Source: Liolophura sinensis | Taxonomy: Eukaryota > Mollusca > Polyplacophora > Chitonida > Chitonidae | DNA length: 64,000 nt | Assembly: GCF_032854445.1 (NCBI RefSeq) | Contig: NC_088304.1 | Location: forward strand, 6,831,704 to 6,895,703 | Direction of reading: 5' to 3' | Shown: in pieces, positions 1 to 13,800 of the stretch | How the letters are laid out: the number at the start of each line of letters is the position of its first letter | Position numbering within the stretch: the first letter of the stretch is position 1 | Position numbers and translations under genes: made by a program | Notes under the pieces: generated by a model | Told to the model about the DNA's origin: nothing | Seen by the model: only the letters and a program-made list of their open reading frames with translations | Database searches by the model: none

Positions 1-1606
1 ATGTTTGTCTCACCAATGCCTTCCAAAGACTTGAAATGTTATAGGGATAACTGCAATGAAGGGAAGATGTCATTCTGTCATCTGATGTTATGTTTGTCTC
101 ACCAATGCCTTCCAAAAGACATGAAATGTTATAGGGATAATTGCAATGAAGGGAAGATGTCACTCTGTCATCTGATGTTATGTTTGTCTCACCAATGCCT
201 TCCAAAGACATGAGATGTTATAGGGATAACTGCAATGAAGGGAAAATGTCATTCTGTCATCTGATGTTATGTTTGTCTCACCAATGCCTTCCAAAAGACA
301 TAAAATGTTATAGGGATAATTGCAATGAAGGGAAGATGTCATTCTGTCATCTGATGTTATGTTTGTCTCACCAATGCCTTCCAAAGACATGAGATGTTAT
401 AGGGATAACTGCAATGAAGGGAAAATGTCATTCTGTCATCTGATGTTATCTTTGTCTCACCAATGCCTTCCAAAGACATGAAATGTTATAGGGATAACTG
501 CAATGAAGGGAAAATGTCATTCTGTCATCTGATGTTATGTTTGTCTCACCAATGCCTTCCAAAGACTTGAAATGTTATAGGGATAACTGCAATGAAGGGA
601 AAATGTCATTCTGTCATCTGATGTTATGTTTGTCTCACCAATGCCTTCCAAAGACATGAGATGTTATAGGGGTAACTGCAATGAAGGGAAGATGTCATTC
701 TGTCATCTGATGTTATGTTTGTCTCACCAATGCCTTCCAAAAGACATGAAATGTTATAGGGATAATTGCAATGAAGGGAAAATGTCATTCTGTCATCTGA
801 TGTTATGTTTGTCTCACCAATGCCTTCCAAAAGACATGAAATGTTACAGGGATAATTGCAATGAAGGGAAGATGTCATTCTGTCATCTGAGGTTATGTTT
901 GTCTCACCAATGCCTTCCAAAAGACATGAAATGTTATAGGGATAATTGCAATGAAGGGAAGATGTCACTCTGTCATCTGATGTTATGTTTGTCTCACCAA
1001 TACCTTCCAAAAGACATGAAATGTTATAGGGATAATTGCAATGAAGGGAAGATGTCATTCTGTCATCTGATGTTATGTTTGTCTCACCAATGCCTTCCAA
1101 AAGCCATGAAATGTTATAGGGATAATTGCAATGAAGGGAAGATGTCATTCTGTCATCTGAGGTTATGTTTGTCTCACCAATGCCTTCCAAAAGACATGAA
1201 ATGTTATAGGGATAACTGCAATGAAGGGAAGATGTCATTCTGTCATCTGATGTTATGTTTGTCTCACCGATGCCTTCCAAAAGACATGAAATGTTATAGG
1301 GATAATTGCAATGAAGGGAAGATGTCACTCTGTCATCTGATGTTATGTTTGTCTCACCAATGCCTTCCCAAAGACATGAAATGTTATAGGGATAATTGCA
1401 ATGAAGGGAAGATGTCATTCTGTCATCTGATGTTATGTTTGTCTCACCAATACCTTCCAAATGGCATGAAATGTTATAGGGATAATTGCGATGAAGCGAA
1501 GATGTCACTCTGTCATCTGATGTTATGTTTGTCTCACCAATGCCTTCCAAATGGCATAAAATGTTATAGAGATAATCACAATGAAGGAAAGATGCTATAT
1601 TCTTTT
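1..1606. repeat. 90-bp minisatellite, about 18 copies
   Basis: Unit of 89-90 bp begins atgtttgtctcaccaatgcc and repeats head to tail from the left edge to about 1606. Most units are exactly 90 bp from about 700 onward, so three-fold periodicity keeps frames open on both strands (361 codons plus, 331 codons minus) as 30-residue repeats. The earlier units are often 89 bp (one A fewer in the ccaaaagac run) and break the frame. The last two units are more diverged. The array lies in the TPC1 intron just downstream of the exon at 1741-1813, so it is most likely noncoding. It may continue past the left edge. Confidence 0.95.
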
Positions 1607-1740
1607 CTTGCACATCCATTTTATATGTATTATGCTATGTATGGACCATGTGTCTGCAAAAAAATGGTACATATTTCTGAAAACGGTACTTTAAAGGCAC
1701 TGAAAATTTAGAGAATCTGATGATATATTGGTGTACTTAC

Positions 1741-1813
1741 AAATCCCAGCCAGAGGTAAAATAGTCGATGGGACCTCGGCCAAGAACCTTGATGATGACT
1801 TCTATACCATACA
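1741..1813 (-). CDS. TPCN1: TPC1 exon 16: helix IIS2 to start of IIS3
   Basis: Acceptor tttggttgcag, donor GTAAGTAC; 73 nt. Encodes [20 protein letters not shown] then GWD, matching [24 protein letters not shown]. It ends in phase 2, so the next exon, beyond the 90-bp array and off the window, must complete a Leu or Phe codon. Confidence 0.96.
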
Positions 1814-4800
1814 CTGCAACCAAAACAAATGCTTCTTTTATCACAACTATTTCTGTATTGTATTGTTTTAAACTGATTTATTAATTTATTTTCATTGGTG
1901 TTTTTACGCCGAACTCAAGAATATTTCACTTACACAACTGTGGCCAGCATTATGGTGGAAGGAAAACCAGAGCCCAGGGGAAACCCTAAACCATCCATAG
2001 GTTCCTGGAAGACATTCGCACTTACAGCTGGAGAGGAAGCCAGCATGAGCTGGACTTGAACTCATAACGACCGCACTGTGTTAAATTGAAGAGGGCAACT
2101 CCTCGTCAATGGCTAATAATACTATACTCACCACATAAAAATACTATGGAAGCATAAGTGGTGGAAAAATTATACTTGGTCACATCCATGGAAGTCACTG
2201 AAAAGGAAATAAAGACATACTTAGCCTGAGGTCAGTATTAAATGTATTACCCACTCGGGTGATAGTCATTTCTCACCAGTTGCATGTATGGATATATCAC
2301 GATTGTGTTTGTGTGACCACAAGCAGCAATGAGAGCAGCTTTTCTGTGGTTAAACATGTACTATGTGTAGCCACTGGAAATGTCCCTGTAGCTTTTCATC
2401 AGCTGGTGTAGTGTTGAGTTTCAGATCAGCACATCGATTCAAGTTCAAATTCTGAAGACCCAGAGGCCCCTCACCAATACAGTCGCTGTGAATTCGTCCA
2501 GCTCATGCTGGCTTCCTCTCTGCTCTAAGTGGGAAGGTCTGTCAGCAACCTGCGGATGGTCATGGATTTCCGCCAGGCACTGCCCGGTTTGCTTCCACCA
2601 TAATGCTGGCCCCTGTCGTATAAGTGAAATATTCTTGAGTACGGCGTAAAACACCAATCAAATAAATAAATAAGTAAATGACAGCAGCCAGAATTATAGT
2701 TGGAGGTCAGTGTCTGGGAAAGACCATCCACAGATAGCTAGCAGAACTTTCTGTGTAAAACAGGAAAGAAAGCTAGCATGAGCTGGATCACATTGGTGAG
2801 AGGCTCATGTGTCATTGTGCTACGCTAGCATGTCACTGATCATAAATAGACGCTACTGCCAAACAATGAAATTTTAATAAAGAGTGACCATGTTTTGAAT
2901 GGGTTATAAGAATTATTTCTACAACCCAGTCATGCTGCCCCAACTTGTCTGAAACCAGTTTTTGTCATCAGTAATACAGTACTGAAGGACCAGAAGGTTC
3001 TCACTGGCATGCCATTAGTGCATCACTGGCACACCTTCATCATTCCACAACCATTCCCCTAGCAAGCCCATCTGCTAGGTGTGTACATTTGCCACCATAA
3101 CTACAAGGGTTTGTAAGGATAAGGAGACAGACCAATAAAAATCTGCTAGAACCATTCAACTCACATACTACATACTACCAGGACTGTGGTATGATACTGT
3201 AATGTCAAGCTGTGAATAACATGTGCCATAAGTCACTGTTCCGTCAGTCATTGGAATGTTTTATATCTTATCTTTAAACACTGGGTCTGCGTGCAAGATG
3301 ACACAAAATTCTACGCTCATCAAACAAGACGATTAACAAATGAGCTCACAGACAGGAGGGTCATACATCAATTAATACCTCTGGGTTATGACAGCGTAAC
3401 GCACAGAAATGGGTGGGAGGAAAGAGTTTACTCTGTGCCAAAAAAACACTCATCATAATACCTGTATAGATCACGGAACTGATAACGAAATATCATGCTG
3501 CATTTATACATTTACATATCTAAATAATCACATACCTGATATATGAATGGTTTCAATTAAAATCCACAAAAAGTTAACAGCAATCACCAAATCTGTAAGT
3601 CGAAATTGACAAAAATATTTACAACTTTGAAAACTTTGCAAGTATAAAATATCTGTACATGTACACACACATGGTTGACTTGTTTCATAAACATTGCAAG
3701 TTCACTCTAACAAGAAATCAAAAAATTATTTTCAACTTGTATTTACTTAATGCTCAACATGTATCCACTTAATGAAAAGAAAACCCTAAAAAACGATGAA
3801 GACTAAAACAAAAGGATATTTAAGATTTATGTCAATAATTCAAACTAAGAAATTACATGGAAATATACAGTTATTTTTTTTTTAAAAACATAGATAATAT
3901 TTCAACAAAATTTGTTACTGGACTTACAGATAAAATAGTCAAACCACCTCCAGGTGACAAATCTGTACAATGCTGAAAAATTGAGAAACAGACAAAATGG
4001 TCAAGGTCTTGAAACCATAATGGGGAGCATCTCCCATGTAAACAATATGGGATGTATTACAGAAGAGTGAGTGAGTGAGTGATTGGGGTTTAACGTCGTA
4101 CTTAACAATTTTTCAGTCATATGACAACAAAAGGAATCCTAGGAGTGCATGTAATGTGCCTCCTTGTTGCAGGACGGATTTTCACCACTCTTTTATCTAG
4201 TGCTGCTTCACTGAGACAACTTACTGAAGTAAGCCGCCCCGCCCGAGCTGTTATACTGATACGGGTCAACCAGTCATTGCACTATCCCCTCCATGCTGAA
4301 TGCCAAACGAGAAAGTTACAACTTTCTCTTTTAAAGTCTTAGGTGTGACTCGGCCCAGGATTGACCCTGGATCTACCGCTCCCAAAGCAGACGCCATACC
4401 AACCGTGCTATCAGGGTTGGATTTACAGAAAAGAACAAGGGCATAAATTGCCTGAGCTGACTTAGGTAGATTATGTTCCCCCCATTTGAATCACAAATAT
4501 TAATTTGAGTTCATACTTGACACTGAGTGCATAGCCTGCAACTTAGTATATAAAGGAAAAATGTCCAAATTTTTGTATCAAAACACGAGATATTACATGT
4601 ACTTTGAAAATGATAGTTCATGATGTTTATTAGATATTTTACTTCCACCTTTTTTCATTTCTTCAGAATATGCATACCAAAATCGCTAGATGAAACACCA
4701 AAATTCTCTTCAAAACATCCAAGACTTACCTTTAAAAATTCTGTTAAAAGGAGGTCTGAAATTGTGGGACCAGGTCGTATCCGCATTCTTTGGCTAAGAA

Positions 4801-7800
4801 TGAAAAATGTATGGAATGTTGTCAGCGAATGATGGAAACCTTGTTACCATTACATTATAATGATGAATCCAAATTTGTTGTCAGACAGCTTAACATTTTC
4901 TCTGATGTAAACTATAATCAGAATGTCTGAAATATCCCACTTCCATCCACCAACATTTCCAAAAATAAAAGAAAGAAAACTAAGAAAATCTAAAGAAAAT
5001 GGCAGGATGCCATGTTGCTTGATTTGGCTTCATACAGAATGTTTTATGGGCCATCTGTGATTTGCTTTTATTGCACTGTTGGTACTTTCGCTTTGATGTG
5101 ATGTGCACTGATTGCAATACTGGTACATTTGGTTTGAATGGAAAAATGTAGCAATAAGAAGAGAAGTACAGAGTACATGAAAATCCATTATTGCATTAAG
5201 TACCTGCATGAGAGTAATTATTATGAAAATGTTTATCAAACTGTAATTAACTTAAGCATTCACAAGTTTAGATGATAGGGAAGATGTATGCTAAGTTTCA
5301 CGGAAATAGGTTCAGTACTTCAGGAAGAGATGCATGAGCAAAATCTGAATACGTGGAAAAGCACTACTGCGCAAAGACTTAAATGGAGGTAATTATGAAA
5401 AATAATTACCCAATTCCCATTAAACTTAAGCATGCTACATTCAGATGACAGGTAAAGATGTATGGTAAGTTTCATCAATAAGAGCGCAGTAGTTCAGGAG
5501 AAAATGCATGGACAAAATATGAATACATGGAAAGCACTATTATGTAATTGGGCTAATTATGAAGAAGCTCATATGACGTGAAATCAGCGCAGTAGTTCAG
5601 GAGAAAATGCATGGACAAAATATGAATACATGGAAAGCACTATTATGTAATTGGGCTAATTATGAAGTAGCTCATATGACGTGAAATCAGCGCAGTAGTT
5701 TGGGAGGAAACGCATGGACAAAATATGAATACATGGAAAGCACTATTATGTAATGGGGCTAACTATGAACAAGTTCATATGACGTGAAATCAGCACAGTA
5801 GTTTGGGAGGAAACGCATGGACAAAATATGAATACATGGAAAGCACTATTATGTAATGGGGCTAACTATGAACAAGTTCATATGACGTGAAATCAGCACA
5901 GTAGTTTGGGAGGAAACGCATGGACAAAATATGAATACATGGAAAGCACTATTATGTAATGGGGCTAATTATGAAGAAGCTCATATGACATGTGAAATCA
6001 GCGCAGTAGTTTGGGAGGAAACGCATGGACAAAATATGAATACATGGAAAGCACTATTATGTAATGGGGCTAATTATGAAGAAGCTCATATGACATGTGA
6101 AATCAGCACAGTAGTTTGGGAGGAAACGCATGGACAAAATATGAATACATGGAAAGCACTATTATGTAATGGGGCTAACTATGAACAAGTTCATATGACA
6201 TGTGAAATCAGCGCAGTAGTTTGGGAGGAAACGCATGGACAAAATATGAATACATGGAAAGCACAATTATGTAATGGGGCTAATTATGAAAAAGTTCATT
6301 TTGAAATCAGCGCAGTAGTTTGGGAGGAGACCCATGGACAAAATCGGACGGCCGGCCGTCAAGTACACCTCCCCCTGCCAAACTCCAGCTAGCTTTGTTG
6401 AGGGTATAAAGATTTCACAAAAATACAACAAATTACCTTCCATTGGAGACTGTTCATGTCATAGATGTTATAAAACTATACCAAATTACCTTCTATATGT
6501 TATAAAACTATAATTACTTTCCAGATGTTATAAAACTATACCAAATTACCTTCTAGATGTTATAAAACTATACCAAATTACCTTCCACTGGAGACTGTTC
6601 ATGTCATAGATGTTATAAAACTCCTCCCTGGTAATGGCACCACATTTACTCGTGTTCAGGGCTTTGAACAACAGGTATGTATCCCGTCTACCTGGCAAAG
6701 GTAACACAAAACATTTCTAATTAACACAAAACACTGAGCATGAGCACATGAACTAGAAAAAGGCCATTTGCTTCACCCAAAATGGAGGCGATTTTCAACA
6801 CACAAGTTGACAAAAAATCTCTTTCTTGTATGTTTTTTTTTCTTTTTTTAACCTTAATTTTTAAACCTTAATTTATCAATTAATTATTAATTTATGTCAA
6901 AATCTTCAAGTTTCTAATTCACAGAAGCCAAATGACATGCTCTCATTAAAATAATTCACTACAATTCCTTTGTTTGCTTTACATACAATCCGACACTTGG
7001 CTGCACCTTTACGTCAGGAAGGTAACTTACAGTCAGAAATTACAACTGAATCGGCCTGCTTTAAGTATATACAATCAACCCAAGCTTAACGTTAAGTGCA
7101 AATACTTGCTTTAGGCAGCGTGTTAGTTAGAAATTTTTGAACTCCGATGAAAGTGTCACACTTTAAAGATCAAAGTTGCTTCTTAAATTGTTACTTACTT
7201 TTACGAGGTGAAAAATACTTCAACATTCCAGAGAAATGCTTCATACTGATTCTTGAACACTGAAACAAGACAGAAATATACATGTACTCGTTTCATACTG
7301 ATTCTTGAACACTGAAACAAGACAATAATATACATATACTTGTTTCATACTGATTCTTGAACACTGAAACAAGACAATAATATACATGTACTTGTTTCAT
7401 ACTGATTCTTGAAGACTGAAACAAGACACAAAATATATATGTACTCGTTTCATACTGATTCTTGAACACTGAAACAAGACAGAATAAATTAATACCCTAC
7501 TTGGTTCATGCTGATTATTGAAGAATTAAATGAGACAAAAACATACTCTTCCATTTGGATTCTTCATACAGAAAAGATTAATGTGTAATAGCCAATTCCT
7601 AAAAAGCTTCTCCATTTCCTACAGAAACTGAGGGTATAGTTGACCATAATGATATGAAGGACATCTTTTAAGACCACCCTAATTCCTTAACCTTTTCATT
7701 TATGAATGAGCAATTTTCAGTGCAATTTATGTACATTTTTAATTTAATTTTGGAGACAAAACTACATTGGTTGGACTAGCCAATTTCGGCGCTTCACAAA

Positions 7801-10800
7801 ACGTATAATTTTTTCATTCTACTCAAAATAATGTCTTCAGAATATGCTTGAATAAGCACCTTGCAACCATGCAAAAGGATTAAAGAATTACATGTGTACA
7901 GTACCTGTACCTGTAACATGATGGTTCAAATGCATTTATGATGAATAGCACTATTTAAGCCCCACACCTTAACAGTTCTGCAAGGCAAAATTTGCGACGA
8001 TGTGATGCTATAATGTTTCTTCTGACATTAAGTCAGGAAGATATGATCAGACAAGTATGGACCGGCCCGGATAGCACAGTTGGTAGAGCGTCCGCTTCGG
8101 GATCGGTAGATCCAGGATCAATCCTAGATCAAGTCACACCTAAGACTTTAAAAGAGGAAGTTGTAACTTCCTCGCTTGGCGTTCAGCATGAAGGGGATAG
8201 TGCAACGACTGGTTGACCCGTATCAGTATAATGGCTCGGGCGGGGCGGCTTACTTGCCTTCGGTAAGTCATCTCAGTGAAGCAGCACTAAATAAAAGAGC
8301 GGTGAAAATCTGTCCTGCAACAAGGAGGCACATTACACGTACATGCACCCTAATGATTCCTTCGTCGTCATATGACTGAAAAATTGTTGAGTACGACGTT
8401 AAACCCCAAGCACTCACTCACTCAGGCAAGTATGAACGTCAGCTTAGAAAGTGAATTAAGTAACAGTATTATCATTATTAACGATTACACTTTCTGAATA
8501 TAGCACACATTCTAGTGCTGATATTTGGCTTGAGACCACTGCGGGTTTCGAACCAGCGACCTCAGAGTCGGGCACCAAATCGCCAGCAATGCATGTCAAC
8601 CATCTAGACCACTCAATCAACAGGCTTTCCACTAAAATAGAAGGTAGCTGAACTGTAGACTTTAAAGCGAACATGCATTACCCCTCTGATGATCACAAAT
8701 AACATCTACTCCCTCAGGTGAATATATCAGACACATATGAACGTCAAGTTTAGAAAGTGAATTAAGTAACAGTATTATCGTTATTAGAGATTATAATTTC
8801 TGAATATAGCAGTGGTCTCAGCCAAATATCAGCACTAGAATCTGTGCTAGATTCAGAAAGTGTAATCCCCAATAACGATAATACTGTTAGGAGGATATGA
8901 TGTCTAGTAAGGCAACTGTGATCAAATGCCATCAAAACCATTTGAACATACAGCACCATTTGTGGTTTAATATGTACGTCAGCAATGGATGATGCCAGGT
9001 CTTCAAGGCAGAGGCAAAAATCACATAAATACCTTAAACTAATCAAGCTGTATTAAAACTATAACAAGCAATCTAAACAAAAATATGATACAACTGACAA
9101 TATCATCCATATAGCTCGCAGACAACATCATTTTGATATGTACTTAATGGAAAAAACAAAAGTTTCCACAAACATTTGCAGAACCATTTATTTATTATGT
9201 TTTGAATACAGCCGTGATGAATGATACAACAGTAAGCCTCACCCCTTTTCTGACCAGCAGTTTAAAGGCATGCTCACACCCCTGTCTCTTGTGGAAGAAC
9301 AACTGTTTTAACTTCTTCTTCTCCAGGCCTGTGAATGTATCATACACCACTGCCAGCAGCTAAAAGTGAAAAATACACCATGGACGATTAGCGAGGACTT
9401 TACGCACATTTCTTTCTTTTTTTCTTTCATTACAGATTTTTATAAACACGCAGCCAACAACTTCATTTATTCTTTCCCTCGTATATTTTTTCCAGAATAC
9501 AAAGTGGCTTCATTGTTCTTACTCATGAAATTGACATGATTTACAAGAGTGGGTTAACACAAAAAATACATTTCAGAAATTGTGGCGATACTGGGACCTG
9601 ACATACATGTCAAACGCTAAAGGGAAGCAGGTCTTAAAATACACTGTCGACATGAGAAACCAACATATTCATTTATTTATCTGATTGGTGTTTTGTGCCA
9701 TCATCACGAACATTTCACTCATAAGGCAACCAGAAACTTAGACAGCCCGTGAGAAAACCACGACCATCAATCGGTTGCTGTCAGACATTCCCACGTACGA
9801 CCGGTGAGGAAGTGAGCATGTGCTCGACTTGAACTCACAGTGACTCCTGAAAACCAATATATACACATAAATCTTGGTCTACAGTGAACAACAGAGCTTG
9901 CAGTATCTATTTGTTCTGTTTTCTTGTTTACTTTTCAACTCTTATAGGGAACTACTGTGTTGAAAACTGAACACAGCTTTGGACAATCTCACTGAACGTC
10001 TTACCAGATTCATGAGAAAGTAAAGCTCCAGGGAGAGGTAGACCACAAAGAAAATAGCGTACCACCGGTTGACTGAGAACGCTGGCATCATCACATCGGG
10101 GTAACTACAATGTCAAAAGACAACATTAACGCATGCGTAAAATCCACACCTGTAAGACAACTTCAGTACAGAGACATAGATGTCTGGTTATATCCACGAT
10201 GCATGATTTCAGTTACCTGCCTTGATACCACTAATGAGTGATGCCTTCATCATTTCAACAACAGCATATTCATTTCACATAACAACTGAACAATACATTT
10301 ATGTTTACACATTACATGTGCATCATTGTTAGTATGGCAATTTATTGATGACAACAATCAGATTTCAATTTTCTCATGAACTGTACGTAAGATCACCTAA
10401 GAGGATCTACCAGTTACTAACGGCTCACTGCCACCAAGGCTCCGTAAGACCAGCTTCCCTGTCTGTGGCTGGAAGTGAATCAACACACTTTTGCCGTTTC
10501 CAATGATTCAAAGTTCACTTATTTATCGAATTATTTTATGCTGTACTCAAGAATATTCACTTTCAGGACGGCGGTCAGCATTATGGTGGGTGGAAACCAG
10601 GCAGAGCCCGGGAGAAACCTGCGCTCATCCACAGGTTGCTGGCAGACCTTCAGACGTACGTCCGGAGAGGAAGCCAGCATGACCTGCACTTTAACTCACA
10701 GCGACTGCAATGGTCAGAGGCTCCAGAGTCTTTGTTTTGCAATAATCCCTGATTCATACATTTATTTCATGTAGTATTTCAACTGAGCTCTCATTTAATA

Positions 10801-13800
10801 CCTACACAAAGAACATCAGGACAAGGGATGAGACAATCAAGGGATGACACAAACATGGGATGAGACAAACAAGGAATGAGACACACAAGGAATGAGACAA
10901 ACAGGGGACATAAGCTGAGCAGCCAAACTTACTTTGCAGTTGTCAGCAGAACAAACAGACTGACAAAACTGTCCTGAATAGTTGAAAAATACTACAAAAA
11001 GTAAATAACCAAATGACGGAGAGTTAGTTGAAAGGTCAACATTAACAAGAAATGAAAAGTATTATTTCAAACAAAAGTAATCAACTTCATAAGGTTACAG
11101 CCTTTAGAAAAAGCATCGGCAGAGTGAAAACTGTATACAGGCATGTATAAAGCAAGGGTTAGCCAAGAGCAAGGATGTCTATAAATATGACCAAAAAAAA
11201 ACCAGTTACTGTAAGTGACCTAAAATTTCATCAATCACTGTGGTAACTCATTTCCAGTATTAATTCTAAGGGTTATATTGTTCTCAGAAATGTGTCAAAT
11301 TGAAGTGCGTTTGGAAGTTCGGACGATATCCTACTAACGGTAATATCTGATGACATTTACACAGTCAAATCTAGGTTACTTTGAAGTCTGATACCGGAGG
11401 CTGCCCTTTGGCTTGTAAATTTTGACCAATGAATGCGCTTTTATGCAAAAACGAGTAAAAAATGATCACAATTAGTCAATTAGGCATTCCAAAGTGGCCC
11501 TTGGAGTCCTTAAAACTGTACTTTTGGTTCTCCCAAGCTTTATTATGCCTTACTTATTTCCACTCAAAAAATGAATTTAACAGGGGTAAAATTTTTGGTC
11601 AAATATAGCAGAAAAATTCTAATAATGGTAACATATTTTATGTGTTCTGCTATGAATGAATAATAACAGATTAAAGTGTAGCCATCACTATGTTACCTAA
11701 ACATGTTCGAGGGAATACACTCAGACTATGTTCCTTTATATGGACATACAACTTTCGAAGTAGTTACTAACATCATCATCAAATCATTGGGCTTGAACTT
11801 CCTATATCACTTGATCACGATGTTAGTTACGACATCAGAACGTGATAATAAACCCAAAAATTTGTATATCTGTAAGTAACAGAGCGCTGGTGTATTTCCT
11901 CCCCAACTTTTAAATGCCACCAAAAGCAGTTATGTTCAACAAACACCAAAAAAAAAATTAATGTCAACAGAAATAAAATTACTGAATAAAAAATACAATT
12001 CCTGCTCACCTGGTCTTTAGCTATTGGTGAAAATAAATAGAATCCTGAAACAAAGAATACAAACAGGAAATCCACTGGCTATATCAAATGTATATGTAGC
12101 CACCGTTGGTTATCATCTATACATGTGGACCAAATGTATCAAGTTTGTTAAAGCCCAACATGACATTATCACTCACAGATGTATAGCTCTACAAATATGC
12201 TTGTTTAATTCATTGCAGGTTATTTTTATAAGCATTTATATACCATGCCTAGCAACTGACTTACTCGAGTTTCAGTTTATTAGAAAACAGTAACAACAGA
12301 TAGTATAACCAAACATGAAGGCTTAGATTTCATTCTGCTTCATGTGGATTTCTTTTGAGAATTTACTTCCCACTTGTCAATACTGCGAACGACTTACCTA
12401 ATATAGAAAATATCAACATGAAGAATAGAAGTAAGACTATCATATCTAAAATAGGTGGGAGGGACTGTAAAATCTGCCGGGCAAATCTGAAACAGCAGGA
12501 AGAAAACAACGGACATGAGATATCTGGACAGCCACACATAAATCACTTCCTTCATACAATATACACAACAGTTTAACTTGAAGGACATTCATGTTCAAAT
12601 TGTCAGTTTAATAATGCCCCTTCCTGCTCTTTTTTAATGCAATTTTTCCATTTACTATGAAAGTAAGTGAAAAACTGCACTTCACTGTGAGTTGTAAAGA
12701 AAGGAACAGCAACAAGCTTACTTACTTCATATCGACAGAAATCAAAAAACAATCAATGGATGTCAATATGCATTCTACCATTGATAACATTATTAAAGTC
12801 ACATCTCAATCTCGTACATGAACATTTGCCCATCTACACCTTAACTATCCATACCCGGATTCTTCAACATTCTCAACCACCTCTACAACCAATATTTTGA
12901 AACATTCTCAGAGAGCTGAGAGGTGTAGAGAAAAAATCTGTATAGTTTAAGGAAGCTTGCATTTTTGGTGACACAAATAAATAATATTTGGTGTCATTTT
13001 CATAATAACTGTATGCCTAAATTCCCCTAAAAAAAGTGCTGTAGAGGTCAAAAAGATTGAAAATATATAACATGACGACCTATATTAACTCTCATTGCCT
13101 AATAAAGATAAAAATTTATCACCTGAATAATTGACTCTCACGAAGTCTGTGGCACAAAACTAATTTCAACAAATTTTACCCTGTAACATGCAAGGCCTGA
13201 ACATAAATCGCAGTTGCAAGACGAAATCTAAGCGTTACCTCCCTTACCTCCGCACACTCCTGCAATAGTAGGAGTCCAATAAAAAACAGCGGCCTGAGGG
13301 CCCGTGTGACCCGAAAGTGATTTGTCTGTCTGATAAGCACCACGATCGCCTCCACAAACATGATAGACAGGGTGAGAGACTGCAAAATTAGGGTATAAAA
13401 CAATTAAAACTGGTCAAAAATAAAATTACATCCTTGTTTTGATAATCCCCAATGACCAAATTTATTGATTTATTGGAATGTTCAACAAGATTACTGCTGC
13501 TAACAAGTGTATTCTACTTTATCAGTATATAATGTAATGTTGTTTCAGTAAATCACTTTCTATACAGGGTGGGGCAAAAGTCTGGACCCATAGGCAATTT
13601 ACTATAGAATTTGTTTTCATTTACTTTCAACATAATTTTGATCATTTAAGAGTGATGTATAATTTTACATGACACCACATTTCCATGGAAATGGATTGGA
13701 CATCAGTTGAATGGCCACCAAGATCTCTAGATTTGTGTCCTTTGGATTTAAGATGAGGACATCTTAAATCAGTGGTTTATGCTAACAAACCATGAACATT

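Noticed and set aside
626-1711. 361-codon plus-strand frame
   Set aside because: Produced by a 90-bp satellite whose period is a multiple of three; lies in a TPC1 intron and the opposite strand is equally open.
5931-6392. 153-codon plus-strand frame
   Set aside because: Falls in the 105-bp array; breaks where units are 103 bp.
7241-7530. CRISPR-like array
   Set aside because: Repeats are contiguous variants of a 52-bp unit in an animal intron and carry a splice acceptor; spacers are not unique.
8061-8140. tRNA gene
   Set aside because: The tRNA-like A and B boxes belong to the head of a SINE; no full cloverleaf.
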